Shown here in pieces: positions 51,190 to 63,264 of a stretch of 64,000 nucleotides of DNA. The notes under the pieces are model-generated. The model was given only the letters and a program-made list of their open reading frames with translations, was not told where the DNA came from and did no database searches. The translations under genes were made by a program, and so were the position numbers. The stretch's first letter is position 1, and the number at the start of each line of letters is the position of its first letter. This DNA is from Heliocidaris tuberculata (Eukaryota; Echinodermata; Echinoidea; Camarodonta; Echinometridae): assembly GCA_025618425.1 (NCBI GenBank), contig CM046835.1:17479332-17543331 (forward strand). Reading direction: 5' to 3'.

Positions 51190-52775
51190 AAATTTATGAA
51201 AGAACTATTGATGAGTTACAAGATATTGTTGATCATTTTAATGATTATTTTGTTGAAATAGGTCCAAATTTAGCAAGTAAGATACCAAACCTTGATAGAA
51301 AATTTTATGATTACTTACAAAACCCTAATTACTCCTGTAGATGAAGGTGAAGTCTTTGATATTGTTAACAAATTTATAAATAAACGCAGTTGTGGACATG
51401 ATGGTCTTGATAATTTTATAATTAAGAAAATTATATCAAGTATTGTTGAACCATTCACTTATATATGCAATCTCTCTCTGAGAACAGGTGTTTTTCGAAA
51501 CAAAATGAAATTAGCCAAAATAATCCCTATTTTTAAAAAGGGTAACCCCTTAGCGCTATCAAAGTACAGGCCAATATCGTTGTTAACTACATTTTCTAAA
51601 ATACTTTTTAAAATAGATTTTACTCGTACACTGTTTAAAAAAAAAAAATAATAATAATATTTTACATGATGGTCAGTTCAGATTTAGAAAGCACCATAAT
51701 ACAACATACGCTCTCCTGTCTCTAATTAATAAGATTACAAATACTACTGACAACGGTACCCATACAATAGGAATGTTCTTAGATTTCTCTAAGGTATTCG
51801 ACACTATAGATTCTTTTCTAGGCCTTTCATTATTTTATTTTGTATCGAAATAATTTATACGATCAGCAATCTTGTATTGAAATTACATTCGCAATTTTTG
51901 TTAATTGTGGTGTTCCACAGGGTTCTATTCTAGACCCTTATTTTTATTTATTTTTTTAAATTTTCAATTTCATTGACTTTTATTATGTATGCAGATGACA
52001 CTAATCTATTTTCTTATTATTTTTTTTTTTTGCATTAAAGCCGAGATTGTGATTAACCCTGAACTTCATTCAGTTGCAATATGGATTAAGACTAACAAGT
52101 TATTATTAGATCTAGGAAAAAAAACCCCTGTTATTTAGTAATACTTTTAACGAACTATCTCATCCGATTTTAGTAAATAATATACAAATACAGAATGTGA
52201 TTGAATCAAAATTTCTAGGCACTATTATAGATGATAAACTTTCATGGAAGCATCATATTGATAATGTATTTAAATTGATATTCAAAAACATTGGTATGAT
52301 TAACAAACTCAAATGGTCTTTTCCGCCAAAACTCCTTTATCACTATACTCCACACTAGTTTTACCATATCTAAATTATGGAGTATTAGCCTGGGGAAACA
52401 GTGCGGCATGCCTGTTAGAGTTTTTTTTTTTTAATCACAGAAAAAGGTTATGCGAATTATAAGCAATGTTAATTATAGGCACCACACTGTTGGTCTATTT
52501 CACTCTCATTATGTACTGAAAATTTATGATATTTACCGACCCAATCTTACTGTACTTATGTTTCAATATCGTAATCATAAATTGCCCGTGAAATCCATCT
52601 TTATCACACTAGATAAATCAATCTGTATCACTTGCCAAGAACTCAGAATACTTTTACATTTACTGCTCCTAAATTTTGGAATTCCCTCCCTTCAGATATA
52701 CGAAAAAATACAAGTTTGAGTACACTAAAAGGTAAAGTGAAAAATTCGCTAATTGCTTTTTATGGACATTGATCC
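51190..52775 (+). pseudogene. Degenerate LINE reverse transcriptase
   Basis: Fragments in order: DHFNDYFVEIGPNLASKIP, NKRSCGHDGLDNFIIKKI, RTGVFRNKMKLAKIIPIFKK, ALSKYRPISLLTTFSKIL, FRFRKHHNTTYALLSLI, MFLDFSKVFDTID (motif A), NCGVPQGSILDP (motif B'), MYADDTNLFSYY (motif C) and IKTNKLLLDLGKK. Then come KFLGTIIDDKLSWKHHI and a C-terminal part with HSHYVLKIYDIYRPN and FQYRNHKLP. Several frameshifts and A/T-run expansions (51638, 52022, 52424) break it. The 5' end starts in the linker, so the element is truncated. CR1/jockey-like. Confidence 0.8.
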
Positions 52776-53394
52776 CTCACTGATGTAGTAAAATCTATAG
52801 ACTACATAAAACCTTCCAGATCCTGCCCCCTTACTATCCTTCCTTCCTAACCCCCACCTGTCACATTGTCCTTCTTGTTCCCTCTTTGTAAAGTTTACAC
52901 CTTTAAATCGTTACTTTTTGTTTTCACAATATTTTTCAATGCTTTCTCTTCGATAGAAAGTGTGTTATTGTTATTTTGTGTGCTTTCAATGGCAATGTAT
53001 CTGTTTTCTTCTCTCCCCCCCTTTTTTTTTGGGGGGGGGGGGGGGGGGGGGGCGTCTTATGCATGATTGCCCAGTCTAGGTTTTTATGTATTGTATCTAT
53101 GATTTACCTTTTGCCAGGGACCGATGCTTCTACAAGCTCTGCTTTTATGCTGGTCTCTGTTTTCATTCTCATTTTCATATAATTAATCTAATGTAGTCTT
53201 CCTTGTTGTTATTTTTATCCTTACAACTCAAACATTAATGCTCTTTATCTTGCTTGTATTAATCGAAAATATTTCTGCACTTAGTTTCGTTGTCAATTAT
53301 TTTGTATATTGTTATTTGCACAATAGTTATTGGTATATACTTTCATCTTTCAGGAATGAAAATGAAATGATATAAATATAAATCTGAAAGCTGA

Positions 53395-53396
<2 letters not shown>
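52776..53396. other. Probable LINE 3' flank with T/G junction
   Basis: Pyrimidine-rich DNA with a C-T-G homopolymer succession at 53016-53052 (about 20 G). It may include the 3' UTR of the preceding LINE, but no tail repeat defines an end before the AAT block. Confidence 0.4.
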
Positions 53397-53441
<45 letters not shown>

Positions 53442-53442
53442 T
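53397..53442. repeat. (AAT)n microsatellite
   Basis: About 14 AAT units followed by GATAATAAT. It could be a LINE/SINE tail. Confidence 0.95.
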
Positions 53443-53989
53443 AATAATGTCTTGTTTACCCAGGGTAGCCTCATCAGTATTATTTACTCTTCTCCCTAAG
53501 GGCCCTGCAATAATATTATTACCTCGGCGTTAGCCGAACGACCATGATTAAATAATTGTCTATACAGGTAAAAAATATGAATTGATAAAAAGGAAATGAT
53601 AGTATTTACGTTGTTAAATATAAGCTGAAATAAGCAATTTGGAATTCATTTAAAAATATATCTACATGCATCCCTACCATGTTTAGATTATTCAGGATGT
53701 TATTTTTGTAGTATTGCACCTGTACATTTTAACACACATTTTGATTCAAGTATTCAGTGAATAAAAATCCATGGAATTGTAAAACAAAATGTACGAATGG
53801 AACTATAACAATTGATGAATGAAGAGGTTTTGTTCAATAATTTCGGGTCAAGACACATAATTGTAACAACTCATTCCAAAAGAAATAGGGTTAATAGAAT
53901 TAATTAGATTCAATCAAACATAAGCATTACAGAAATTCAATTTTTTATCAAAATTATTCACTACTGAGCAAGTCTGTTAGATATGACAA
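53443..53989. other. No feature recognised
   Basis: AT-rich sequence without repeats or frames of note. Confidence 0.35.
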
Positions 53990-54560
53990 AGGGCTTTTTA
54001 AAAATTTGCTTGTTTAGCATTTGTACTGGACGCATTTTTTTTCTTCTCAACTTATAGCGACATTCTTGCTTTTTCACAAGCCATTTTGATGCATACGGGC
54101 TTTTCAAGTGCATGTGCAAATGTTTTCTTCTCACCTCAAGAGTAATGAGACCTCATTGTTCTAAAGCCAATTGGTAAGAAATGTAGCTCTTGCCCAGCAT
54201 TATTCTGCATGCTCTCTTCTGGATTGTCTTAAGGGCATAGGCTTGCTGATTTGTATAAGAACCCCGTTAAAATGGGAGCACCATAATCTACTATCGGTCT
54301 TATAATCCTGTGAATATGGTAATTAGGTCCCACGAAGGCATGATAGAATTTTGACAGCATCATTTAAAGTGCGAGGCACAATATGGGACCTAATTTAGTT
54401 CCTTGCGGAACGCCGGTATGAATGGTAATCGAATGTTATCTTTCCCTATTATACCTATTGCATTGTAGACATGGTAGACGATTATCAAGAAATCCCATTA
54501 TACATTTATCAATACATGTTCTTACATCGAAATCTAGGAGTTTTTAAAGCTAAAATGTTG
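53990..54560 (-). pseudogene. LINE RT and C-terminal remnant
   Basis: Minus-strand fragments: DFDVRTCIDKCIMGFLDNR, TIHTGVPQGTKLGPILC (motif B'), IIRPIVDYGAPILTGFLY, KTIQKRACRIMLGKSYISYQ, LALEQ, RRKHLHMHLKSPYASKW. Motif C has been lost in a deletion between B' and the thumb. Frameshifts are frequent. Confidence 0.7.
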
Positions 54561-54949
54561 TGAATGAATCTATCAACGCTTTTGAGAAGTTTATTAATAG
54601 CATTTTCAAATGGTTCAAATGTGAAAAATAAAATGCGATTCTTGTTACTTTGCTCTCTATAAAATGTAAGTAAAGTTTCATCAGTCTCTCTTGCAAAAAA
54701 AACTGCATCCCCAATATAGGAAAACGTGTATAAAATAGCATTTGTAAAGGTTCAAAGTTTTAGAAATCAACCTTTGGTTCCCTTGCTAAATTCCACAACT
54801 ATTTGTCAAAGGTTTTCGTTAATTTCGTGCCCCATTCATGAAGGAAGTGAATAATAAACCGTGTACGAATGTTCAAATTTGAATGTCTGTCCCATGATTG
54901 CAGTGCTGAATTGTGAATTTTCCTAGGTAAAATGCAGTAAGAAATTGCG

Positions 54950-55075
54950 TGTTTTTTTTTTTCGTTTCGTTTTGTTTTGTTTTGTTTTGTTTTGTTTTGT
55001 TTTTGTTGTTGTTTGTTTGTTTGTTGTTGTTGTTTTTTTTTTTTTTTTTTTTTTTTGGGGGGGGGGGGGGGAAGC
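54950..55075. repeat. TTTTG/TTG repeats, T run, G run
   Basis: The same order as 4170-4270: TTTTG units, then TTG units, then a T run of ~25 switching to a G run of ~15. The two loci thus share a compound low-complexity module. Confidence 0.85.
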
Positions 55076-55179
55076 GCAACGACCAAGCGAAAAGACTATT
55101 TCCCCGGCGTAGCTATATTAGAAAGTATCCGTAGTTTATTTTAAGAACTTCCCTTGCACTTTTCCCGCTAAATTTCCAG

Positions 55180-55222
55180 ACCCCCTCCCCTCCCCCCCCC
55201 CCCCCCCCCCCCCCCCCCCACC
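55180..55222. repeat. C run of about 30 bases
   Basis: CCCCTCCCC leading into an uninterrupted C run. Confidence 0.9.
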
Positions 55223-55229
55223 CAGTCCC

Positions 55230-56945
55230 CGGAGATTATCGTTCCTGCCAATCATTATTGATTTGCCTTGGTACTTAACCAGATCATTGTCTCATTTTCG
55301 GTTGTATAATAGCGAAAAAGAGTTGCATACATATTAACATGATTAAGGGGTCGCCTAACCAGGAAATTAACACAATCATGCACCAATGTATTTAACTTTG
55401 GAAGAAAGAGAGAGAAAGTGAAACTTGAGCAGAGAACGCGATTGGTAAAGACAACAATGTTATTTCCTTTGCGAGTAACTCTTCTCTCCGTGTGTTTTGT
55501 ATTCATGAATAAAAGAAAAACTCCCCCTTTTTTATTTCCTGGTGAGGAAGGAGATCTATTTTATCGTGGAGAAGGGAGAACATTTTAGAATCTAGATATT
55601 ATGTGTACAAAGCAAAGTGAGACCTGCTCAGAAGAAAAGCAATAGTATTGGGAAGTTTGATAACTTTTGTTTTTCGAATTTTCTCACGCTTTCACTTTTC
55701 TGTTCGTCTCATCATTTTTCTATAATTATTGCCTTATTTGGACTCGGCTCGTACACAAGTACATACACTCAAAAAAGTGAAGTGCTAAAAAACGGATGCT
55801 GCCCAAGGAGTTGCACGTGCCGTGCTAAATTTAGCACATAAAGTGCTATTTTTGACAAATTTTTTTGTGGTGCAAATGGGTGCTAAAAACACGTGCTGAG
55901 TCAAATTAACCAATGCGGCTAATGAATCAGCAGCTGAAGAGCTTTGGCAATTTTGCATATCATTTGCATATTGTTTGAAGAAAATACACACATGTAAAAA
56001 ATTTTGCCGTTTTTTCACGGGAAATTTCCTGGCAGTCAGGATGCCGGGAATGCCCGATTTTCCACAGTACATGTAAAATAACAGGTTCCTGTTTTTTGTC
56101 AAATAGTAGAAACTTTAATTTCTAACAGGAAAATCTATGTAAATTAAAACGGAACCATGGAAACGATTTGTAATTTAACAGGGTAACTTGTTAAAATATG
56201 AGAAAATGGTGTTTTAACAGTGTTTTATGTCGGGCAATTATGCTGATTTCCGGTAAACCAATAAACTTACTGATTCTACAGGAAAAAGACTAAAATTGAA
56301 ATAACGGCAATAACTTTTAATTTGAAGGGCAAAAAACCCTGTAATTTTACAGTTATTTCTTACGGTGCATTTTTTTTTAGGTTTTTGTATATTTCAGATA
56401 ATATTGTCACGGTCAGCGTCTCAAATATACTTGGTCAATAAACAAAAGAAAAAATGACTCAGAAATTGATCACTGAGTTTGCAATTACTGATTATTTACT
56501 ATCTCTTATGATTAACTAACCATTTTAATCATGAGAAATAAGAATTGTACATATAATATGAATCTGATGTAATGCTCACTGTAGGTGAAATATTAAGAAC
56601 CCCGATGTCTGCTCATAGTGTAAAGTTATTAGCACATTTGGGTGCTGTAACAAGTAGCACCTCCACTGGTGCAAGGGCAAGGGGATGATGCCCCCCAATT
56701 CTTCAGAAAAAAAGAAAGTTCACTTCCTGCGGTAAAACAATGTCCCTTCCAGATGAGCAAAATGCCACCCCGCGATAGAATAAATACATCAAAAACTTTT
56801 TTCCCCACTATGGCTACCACATGGTGATGTGAAGGAGTAGGGTGTCGACGTCCTAGGTAATATTCACTCTTTCGGATTAAAAATAACTATAGATTATGGG
56901 ATATTAAGACTTGTATACGCAAAATAGAACCCCCCCCCCCGAAAC
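55230..56945. other. Non-coding DNA, probable degraded transposons
   Basis: GTGCTAAAAAACGG..GTGCTAAATTTAGCAC (55770-55840) is palindromic around a TTAGCAC unit. Scattered AACAGG and TGTAATTTTACAG phrases (56160-56365) suggest another decayed foldback. CAAGGGCAAGGGG near 56666 and a C run at 56930-56940 are further landmarks. No gene is supported. Confidence 0.35.
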
Positions 56946-56950
56946 CCAGG

Positions 56951-57100
56951 TGGAGATGTCGTGGAATAGTAGTTCATTCACTTGACTCTCTCAAATGGTT
57001 GAGAGTTCGAATCCCAGCCCGGCACTAACGTGGCAAGACATTTAATCTACTTTGTCACTCCCCACCCAGGTGTAAATGGGTACCCGATATGCTAGAGCGA

Positions 57101-57149
<49 letters not shown>

Positions 57150-57181
57150 TTGGCCGCTCGGCTATATGACCATGACCGGGG
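56951..57181 (+). mobile_element. tRNA-derived SINE, 5' part (split by LINE)
   Basis: The B box GAGTTCGAATCCC, CCCGGCACTAACGTGGCAAG, CACCCAGGTGTAAATGGGTA and CCGATATGCTAGAGCG match the SINE at 37501. A (CT)n(TA)n microsatellite (57104-57150) has expanded before GGCCGCTCGGCTATATGACC. The last ten bases, ATGACCGGGG (57172-57181), are duplicated at 59405-59414. Confidence 0.85.
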
Positions 57182-59404
57182 GGAGGGGGGAACAGTCAGG
57201 ATTTAGGAAACACAGATCAGCATTAGAGAATGTGCGACTTGTACAAGATATTATTGACTATTGTAAAGTGATGAATCAACCTGGTATTGTAATGTTCATA
57301 GATTTTCAAAAAGCCTTCGAGAACGTAAGACATGATTTTTTTATTTGCTACTTTACGTAAAATGCATTTCAAAGAATCCTTTATTCGTTGGATACAAACC
57401 TTATATAAAAATGCTAATGGTAATGTTTTGAATTATGGGTGGTTGTCACAGAAATTTTATTTTTATCGAGGAGTAAGATAGGGATGCCCGTCATCGGCTC
57501 TTTTGTTTTTGATAGTTTCGGAAGTTCTAGCAGAAAAATTTAAACAAAATTCCAATATCACGGGTATTGCTGTAACGAATGATAAATGTAATGTAAAGGA
57601 GATTCGTATAGCTCAGTGCACAGATGATACAATAATATTCACAGACTCAGCAAATTCTGTAAAAAATATAATGACCGAGATAAATGAATTTGGAAATGTA
57701 GCAGGCCCAAGAGTAAACTGGTCGAAATCTAAAATAATGAAGCTAGATGAAAATGTAAAATTTAACGATTTGGAATTCACGGTGGATCCAGTTAAATACC
57801 TTGGAATATATGTAGGTAAAATCCATTTGGAAGTAGAAAAAAGAAACTTGGAAGGAAGAATTAAGAAAGTGGAAGGTATACTAAATATATGGAAAATGAG
57901 AAATCTTACCTATTTTGGAAAAATTACCGTAATAAAGATTTCAGTCGCGTCACAATTTGTATACGTTGCATCGGCAACTCCATTACCAGAATATACTAGT
58001 ATTATCAAAGCATTAAATAAAAGACTATATTCATTCTTGTGGAACTCAAAAAGAGATAAAATTAAGAGAAATGTATTAATAAAGGAATTGATGGGCGATT
58101 AGGTATGGTAGATATGAAAGCAAAATTTTTTCTCACTGCGTCTATCTTGGATTTATAACTATAAATTGGGCATGGAAAGCTCTTTTCGCGTACTGGATAA
58201 ATAGGATTGGAGGATTTCCAATATGCTTGCGTTTTTATTGTGATAGTAGAGATTTTGTATCTTTAGGAAAAAAACATAGACTACCTTCTTTTTATATCGA
58301 TTTCTTGTATGTTTGGGCAAGATTAAGATATGTAAATTTCCCTAAAATAATGGATGTCGAAAAACAAATTTTATCATAATGGAATAATAGTAATATCAGA
58401 TATCAAAATAAAACATTGAATTTTAGTAAATGGAAGAAACTAGACATAATGACTGTTAAACAAGTTGTAGAAGAAGGAAGATGGAAAGATCGAAATAAAA
58501 TTTTCAATGATTTTGAATCAAGAAGATTGTTATAATTATACTTTTAAGCTACATAAGTTAAGGAAAGCTTTTCCAAAAACCTGGTTAGAAAAACTAAGTA
58601 ACAAACAATGTAAAGAGGGGGCCATAAAGCCTAATTTATTTGAGATTTCAAATGGTGATTCAATTGATGTAAATATTATGAAGGCTAAACATTATTATAA
58701 TTATTATTTAGAGATAAACGAAGAAGATTCATCCTTTTTATGTATTGGCAAAATCATTTGGAACTCTCTATTGATTTTGAATGGGACAAGGTTATGTACT
58801 TTAAATTTAAAGAGGTAAAAGATAATAAAATTAAGGAATTTAATTTCAAACTTTTGCATATGACAATTCCATCGCATTCAAATCTATTCAAATGGAATAT
58901 TATAACAAAAGATGATGAATGTATAACTTATGTCATTGTAAAGGAACAATAATGCATATGTTACTTAACTGTGAAAACGTAAAACCCCTGTGGAGAATGG
59001 TACAAGACATGATTTTATTAGTTTTTAAAACTAAGATTTATATTAATGAAAAGACTCTGATAATAGCATGGAATATTACAGACCCAAAGTACTGGTTAAT
59101 CCATCTGATTCTGATTTTTACCCAATATGTTATTTATGTGAATTATATTGCAACGAGTTTGAAAAAAAAGGGTATTACATTGTTAACGTGAATGCCATAT
59201 GGATAAGTTTAAATATGAAACTGAGATATCATTTAAGCTCGAAATATATTTGCAAATGAAGAAATACAAATTTAAAGCAATCGAAAGATTTCTAGAGTTT
59301 ATATATTGATCTGTTGAATTTCATTTCATATGTATATTTATATTGCAATATATGTTTTATAGATGATGTAAAGTTCCTTGAAAGAGGTTTAAAGAAAGAA
59401 AAAA
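57182..59404 (+). mobile_element. 5'-truncated L1/Tx1-like LINE inserted in the SINE
   Basis: RT fragments: EQSGFRKHRSALENVRLVQ, DIIDYCKVMNQPGIVMFIDF, QKAFENVRHDFF (motif A), then VSEVLAEKFKQNSNITGIAV, AQCTDDTIIFTDSANSV (motif C with YADD changed to CTDD), VAGPRVNWSKSKIMKLD and VKYLGIYVGK. A zinc-knuckle-like tail follows (DDECITYVIVKEQ by frame, MHMLLNCENVKPLW). Stops and frameshifts occur throughout, and the longest open piece is 57503-58102. The 3' end is GGTTTAAAGAAAGAAAAA. Target duplication ATGACCGGGG brackets the insert exactly. Confidence 0.88.
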
Positions 59405-59414
59405 ATGACCGGGG

Positions 59415-59497
59415 TAATAATGTTGGAGCGCCAAGAACGTCATGTCATGGCGGACCTTAGAGCTATACGAGAAGCCACCATTATTATTATTATTGAC
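59415..59497 (+). mobile_element. tRNA-derived SINE, 3' part
   Basis: TAATAATGTTGGAGCGCC continues the SINE body (compare TAATAATGTTTAAGCGCC at 37690-37707) and ends CCACC plus ATT repeats. The GCGCTATATAA box is degraded to GAGCTATACGAGAAG here. Confidence 0.8.
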
Positions 59498-59700
59498 TGA
59501 AAATTACGGTTTATACAAGATTGAGCATGATGAGTAAAGATAATGAACAGTAATGGTTGCAAAGGGGAATTCAAATGTATATTATAGTCTCATATTGTTC
59601 TACTTGTATCAAAACATAGGCCTAAGTTAATGTGCGAGAAAGTTAGGCTTTCCGTCCGTGATTTCCAATGGATTTTAGTGAAAATGTCTCAAAAAATACT
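59498..59700. other. No feature recognised
   Basis: Ordinary sequence between the SINE tail and the tandem duplication. Confidence 0.3.
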
Positions 59701-59727
59701 GGAGCGCGGACATAAAGGACCCAATGT

Positions 59728-59900
59728 TAAGATACTTTAACGCCGATCGTCTCCCCGCACAGCTGTTTGAGGTGCCCGTTTGAAATTGTGGACGCACAGC
59801 CATACAGCGCCGAATGTTCACACTTTGACGCCGATCGTCTCTCCCTCTCCGCACAGCTGTCTGAGGGGTCCGTTTGAAATTGTGGACGCACTGCAGCGAC
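59728..59900. repeat. Two-copy tandem repeat (~83 bp)
   Basis: AATGTTAAGATACTTTAACG.. and AATGTTCACACTTTGACG.. open the copies. Both contain CCGATCGTCTC, CCGCACAGCTGT.TGAGG and CCGTTTGAAATTGTGGACGC. Confidence 0.8.
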
Positions 59901-60099
59901 TCGTTGGTTTTACGCGTGTCTGTTGCACGTTGTAATTATTTTGCCGGGGTAGGCACATAAATCATGTTTAATTCTCATTAAAAGTAATAATAATAATATT
60001 ACACCAGAAGAGAGGAAAAACTTTACACCGGCTTAGTATTGCTGGTATCTTTTTAGTCAGGTTTGTTAGCAAAATTTAGGGCACAGAATTTACAAAAGC

Positions 60100-60450
60100 G
60101 CAATTTTTGCCTGTGAGTCATACATATACATTTTCAAGCACATTGGTTTTTACACTGTCTAGGTACATGTAGTACAATAATTGGCATAATTTTGCATGAA
60201 GATGAAATTTAATTCGATCCGTCCTGTGGGAAAAAATTAATCTATCGCCACAAAAATGCATATAGAAAGTTTGAAATATTATCAAGCCATTTGATTTCAC
60301 CATGTCAATGGACTTACTGATTTAATGCATGTAAATCGCATAAATTAGCATAATTTTGCATGGAGTGATTTGATTCCATTGGTCCTCTTGGAAAAATGAA
60401 GCTATTGTCCTAATGAGTACATCCATCTGCAAAGTTTGGTGCTTTTCTAA
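60100..60450. repeat. Two-copy degenerate tandem repeat (~165 bp)
   Basis: GCATAATTTTGCATGAAGAT (60184) and GCATAATTTTGCATGGAGTG (60348) each precede GAT.TAATTCGAT/GATTCCAT..GTCCT, GGAAAAA and AAAGTTTG at like distances. Confidence 0.6.
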
Positions 60451-61376
60451 ACTCTGTCCCCAAAACTCAAAAATAAGGGCTTAACAGACTCGGACCTGAC
60501 TATGTTCATGATGATATATACATCAAATAAATGTGACGAAAATATTTTTGGGTTTACTTGGGCACACGGGCTATAAACTTTGAATGGGAAGTAGGCGACA
60601 AATCAATGGGCGGCATTTAGCACTCAAGAACGGTTTGTTTGGACTCAATTTTATGCCTTAATTTCCCTATGAAATATCTCATGAAAAGTCCATATTCAGC
60701 TCTCGATAGTTTATAAATGACAATTGCTCAAAACAAACCACCTATCGTGTTTAACAAAGTTCTTTACTTTGAAATCAAATACCCTTAGCTGTAACACAAG
60801 ACACCAATCGGCTATTCCACTTTTTCATACCGTATTTGTGTATTGAATATTATAGTCATGTAATACATTTTATGCGTATTGTAAGTATTCTCATTATGTA
60901 CCCATCTTTTCTATTTTTAAAATGTTTTAGATATTTCTAACTTTCATCCAAGGCCTTTGCCTTTTTCTGGCTTCTCCACTCTAAATTCATATTTTCACTC
61001 ACGTTTAAGTATTCATGTAGGAATATGTAGTTGTATATATTGAATGCTTTCATGTGATAGCCTTTGTGAAAAAGGCTGTTGATATATACCTCATATATTT
61101 CGTCAAAAGAACCCACTTACGGGGGCGTTTACAGGAATGTATAGGAATTTAGAATATATCGACAGCCTTTTTATTTTAATGTCAGATTTATATCTTTGCG
61201 GTGCACAATAATATTCGTGAATCACCTTTGTATGAAATGGAGAGATGTATGACCAAGCGTTGGGCAGATGTTATTTGGCGCCGGACCGAAATTTCATGCG
61301 AAATCCACCAAAACGAAATAGGACAAAAATCTATAATTGATATACATGTTATACAAAGCTCAAAATTTTAATCAAA
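60451..61376. other. No gene recognised
   Basis: AT-rich, with frequent stops on both strands and no repeat family identified. Confidence 0.35.
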
Positions 61377-62519
61377 AATTACGTGAACCTTACAAAAGTA
61401 ATTACAGCTTAGGATTATTTACCCTAAGGAAAAGGTAAACAATTCAAAGTTCCATTTATTTAGTATAGACCAATTCTACACTGCGTCCCAGAAAAAGAAA
61501 AGTTAAGTTTGAAAAAGTGTTCTAAAATAAACATTTCAAAATATTTGTAGGACATTTTCATACCTGTGGATAGCTTAGAGTCCCTTCTATCAAATGGAAA
61601 AAAAAAAAAAAAAAAAAAAAAATCTGGCGATTTTAAAAGCTCGAGTGAGCATAAGCGACTTTGGCGAAAGGGTGCAAAATCGAGAATGGACAAGAATTTG
61701 TTTTTTCTAGTGGGTATTAACAAATTTGACAACCGTTAAGAGTTGACAGTAGGAAAAAGTCTCTTCAAACGTCCTCCAGACAAAATGTACCCCCCCCCCC
61801 AATCCTTTGTCTGAGCCCAACGTTCCGACGCCTCTGTCTTCAAATGAACATTTCAAAACATTTTCATGAAATTTTCATACCTATTGATAAAGCTTCGGGT
61901 CTCTCCTATAAAATGACAATAAAACATCAATGATATTTTACGTTTGAGTAGGCCATGGCCATTGTTGTGAAATGGTGCAAAATCCATGACTGACAAAAAT
62001 TTGTAGTGGTTTTGGCTGGTATCAGCAAAGTTAAGAGTCTTGAAAAGGCTTAGAAATTTTCATGTTCTGATCATTAAAAGGCAATTTATGAAAACAGGCT
62101 TTGTTTTATGTTCATCCTGACATATCCAATCAAAACTTTGTGGCTGACTATAACTAAAAAAAGCCAGCTTGAATTTAAAAATCGCCAAAATTAATATTTC
62201 AGAACAATCAATAAAATAGTTAATTGCTCACTGAAGCATAGAAATGTTGTTTAGATATGTAAGTTCATACAGAGAACAAAACATAAATTCATAAACTGTA
62301 TATTATTGTTAAAAATTTGAAAATTTTAAATCCTTTGCATGACTCTAAACGTTGCTGGTACCAACGAGAACAAAATAACAATTTTTGTCAACATGGTCAC
62401 GTCTGGATTTTGCACCTTCTCACAATAGTCGCCTATGCTCACTCGAGCGCAAAATACCACCAGATCTTGAGGTTTCATTTAATAGAAGAGATCCTATATA
62501 CGCTATCACCAATTTTTTT
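61377..62519. mobile_element. Tc1-like foldback, duplicated copy A with flank
   Basis: Flank AACCTTACAAAAGTAATTAC..TTAGGATTATTTACCC (61377-61440) recurs at 62530-62590, so element and flank were duplicated together (offset ~1150 bp). The element starts TACACTGCGTCCCAGAAAAA (61477). Its right half (62395-62510) is the inverse of the left (GCTCACTCGAGC / GCTCGAGTGAGC), but the terminal part is missing. Copy A carries the 67-bp insertion at 61770-61836. Confidence 0.7.
61770..61836. mobile_element. 67-bp hAT-like MITE with exact 8-bp duplication TCTTCAAA
   Basis: TCTTCAAA lies at 61762-61769 and 61837-61844. The right end, reversed, CAGAGGCGTCGGAACGTTGG resembles the 107-bp MITE at 23989-24095 (GCCC.ACG.TCCG.CGCCTCTG). 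The left end is eroded. The homologous site in copy B (62895-62905) lacks the insert and keeps a single TCTTCAAA. Confidence 0.88.
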
Positions 62520-63227
62520 TATAAAAAATTTCGTGAACCTTACAAAGATAATAACAGCTTAGGATTATTTACCCTTGGAAAAAGTAAACATTACCTAGTT
62601 CCATTTATTTTGTGTAGATCAATTCTATACTGCGTCCCAGAAAAAGAAAAATTAACAGTTTGAAAAAGTTTTCTAAAATAAATATTTCAAAATATTTGTA
62701 GGATATTTTCCTGTGGATAGCTTAAAGTCTCTTCTATCAAATAGCACAAAAATATCTGGCGATTTTTTTAAGCTCAAGTGAGCAGAAGTGACTTTGGCGA
62801 AAGGGTGCCAAATCGAGAATGGACAACAATTGGTATTTGCTCTGGCGGGTATTAACAAATTTGACAACCGTAAAAAGTTGACAGTAGGAAAAAGTCTCTT
62901 CAAATGAACATCTCAAAATACCTTCATGAAATTTTCATACCTATGGATACAGCTCAGGTTCTCTCCTATAAAATGACACAAAACATGTTCTTTCAAAAAT
63001 TGTCTATTATTGATCAAAATATGAAAATTTAAAGTCCTTACATTACTCTCAAGTCTAAAATTTGCACCTTCTCACAAAAGTGGCCTTTGCTCACTCGAGT
63101 GTAAAATACCACCAGATATTTAGGCTCAAATTAATAGAAGAGATCCTAAGTTATCCACAGGTAAAAGATTGAAATATTTATTTGGTGAGACTTTTTCTGA
63201 CCTTTTTTTTTTCTGGGACGCACTGTA
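62520..63227. mobile_element. Tc1-like foldback, duplicated copy B, both ends present
   Basis: Left end TACTGCGTCCCAGAAAAAG (62628) and right end, reversed, TACAGTGCGTCCCAGAAAAA (63208-63227). Arms pair through GTGGATAGCTTAAAGTCTC / TTATCCACAG and CTCAAGTGAGC / GCTCACTCGAG. The TA-CAGTGCGTCCCA start is typical of Tc1/mariner-type MITEs. No transposase was seen. Confidence 0.75.
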
Positions 63228-63264
63228 TTATGTAGGTCCAGCTTACTACATGGTTTTCTGGTAT

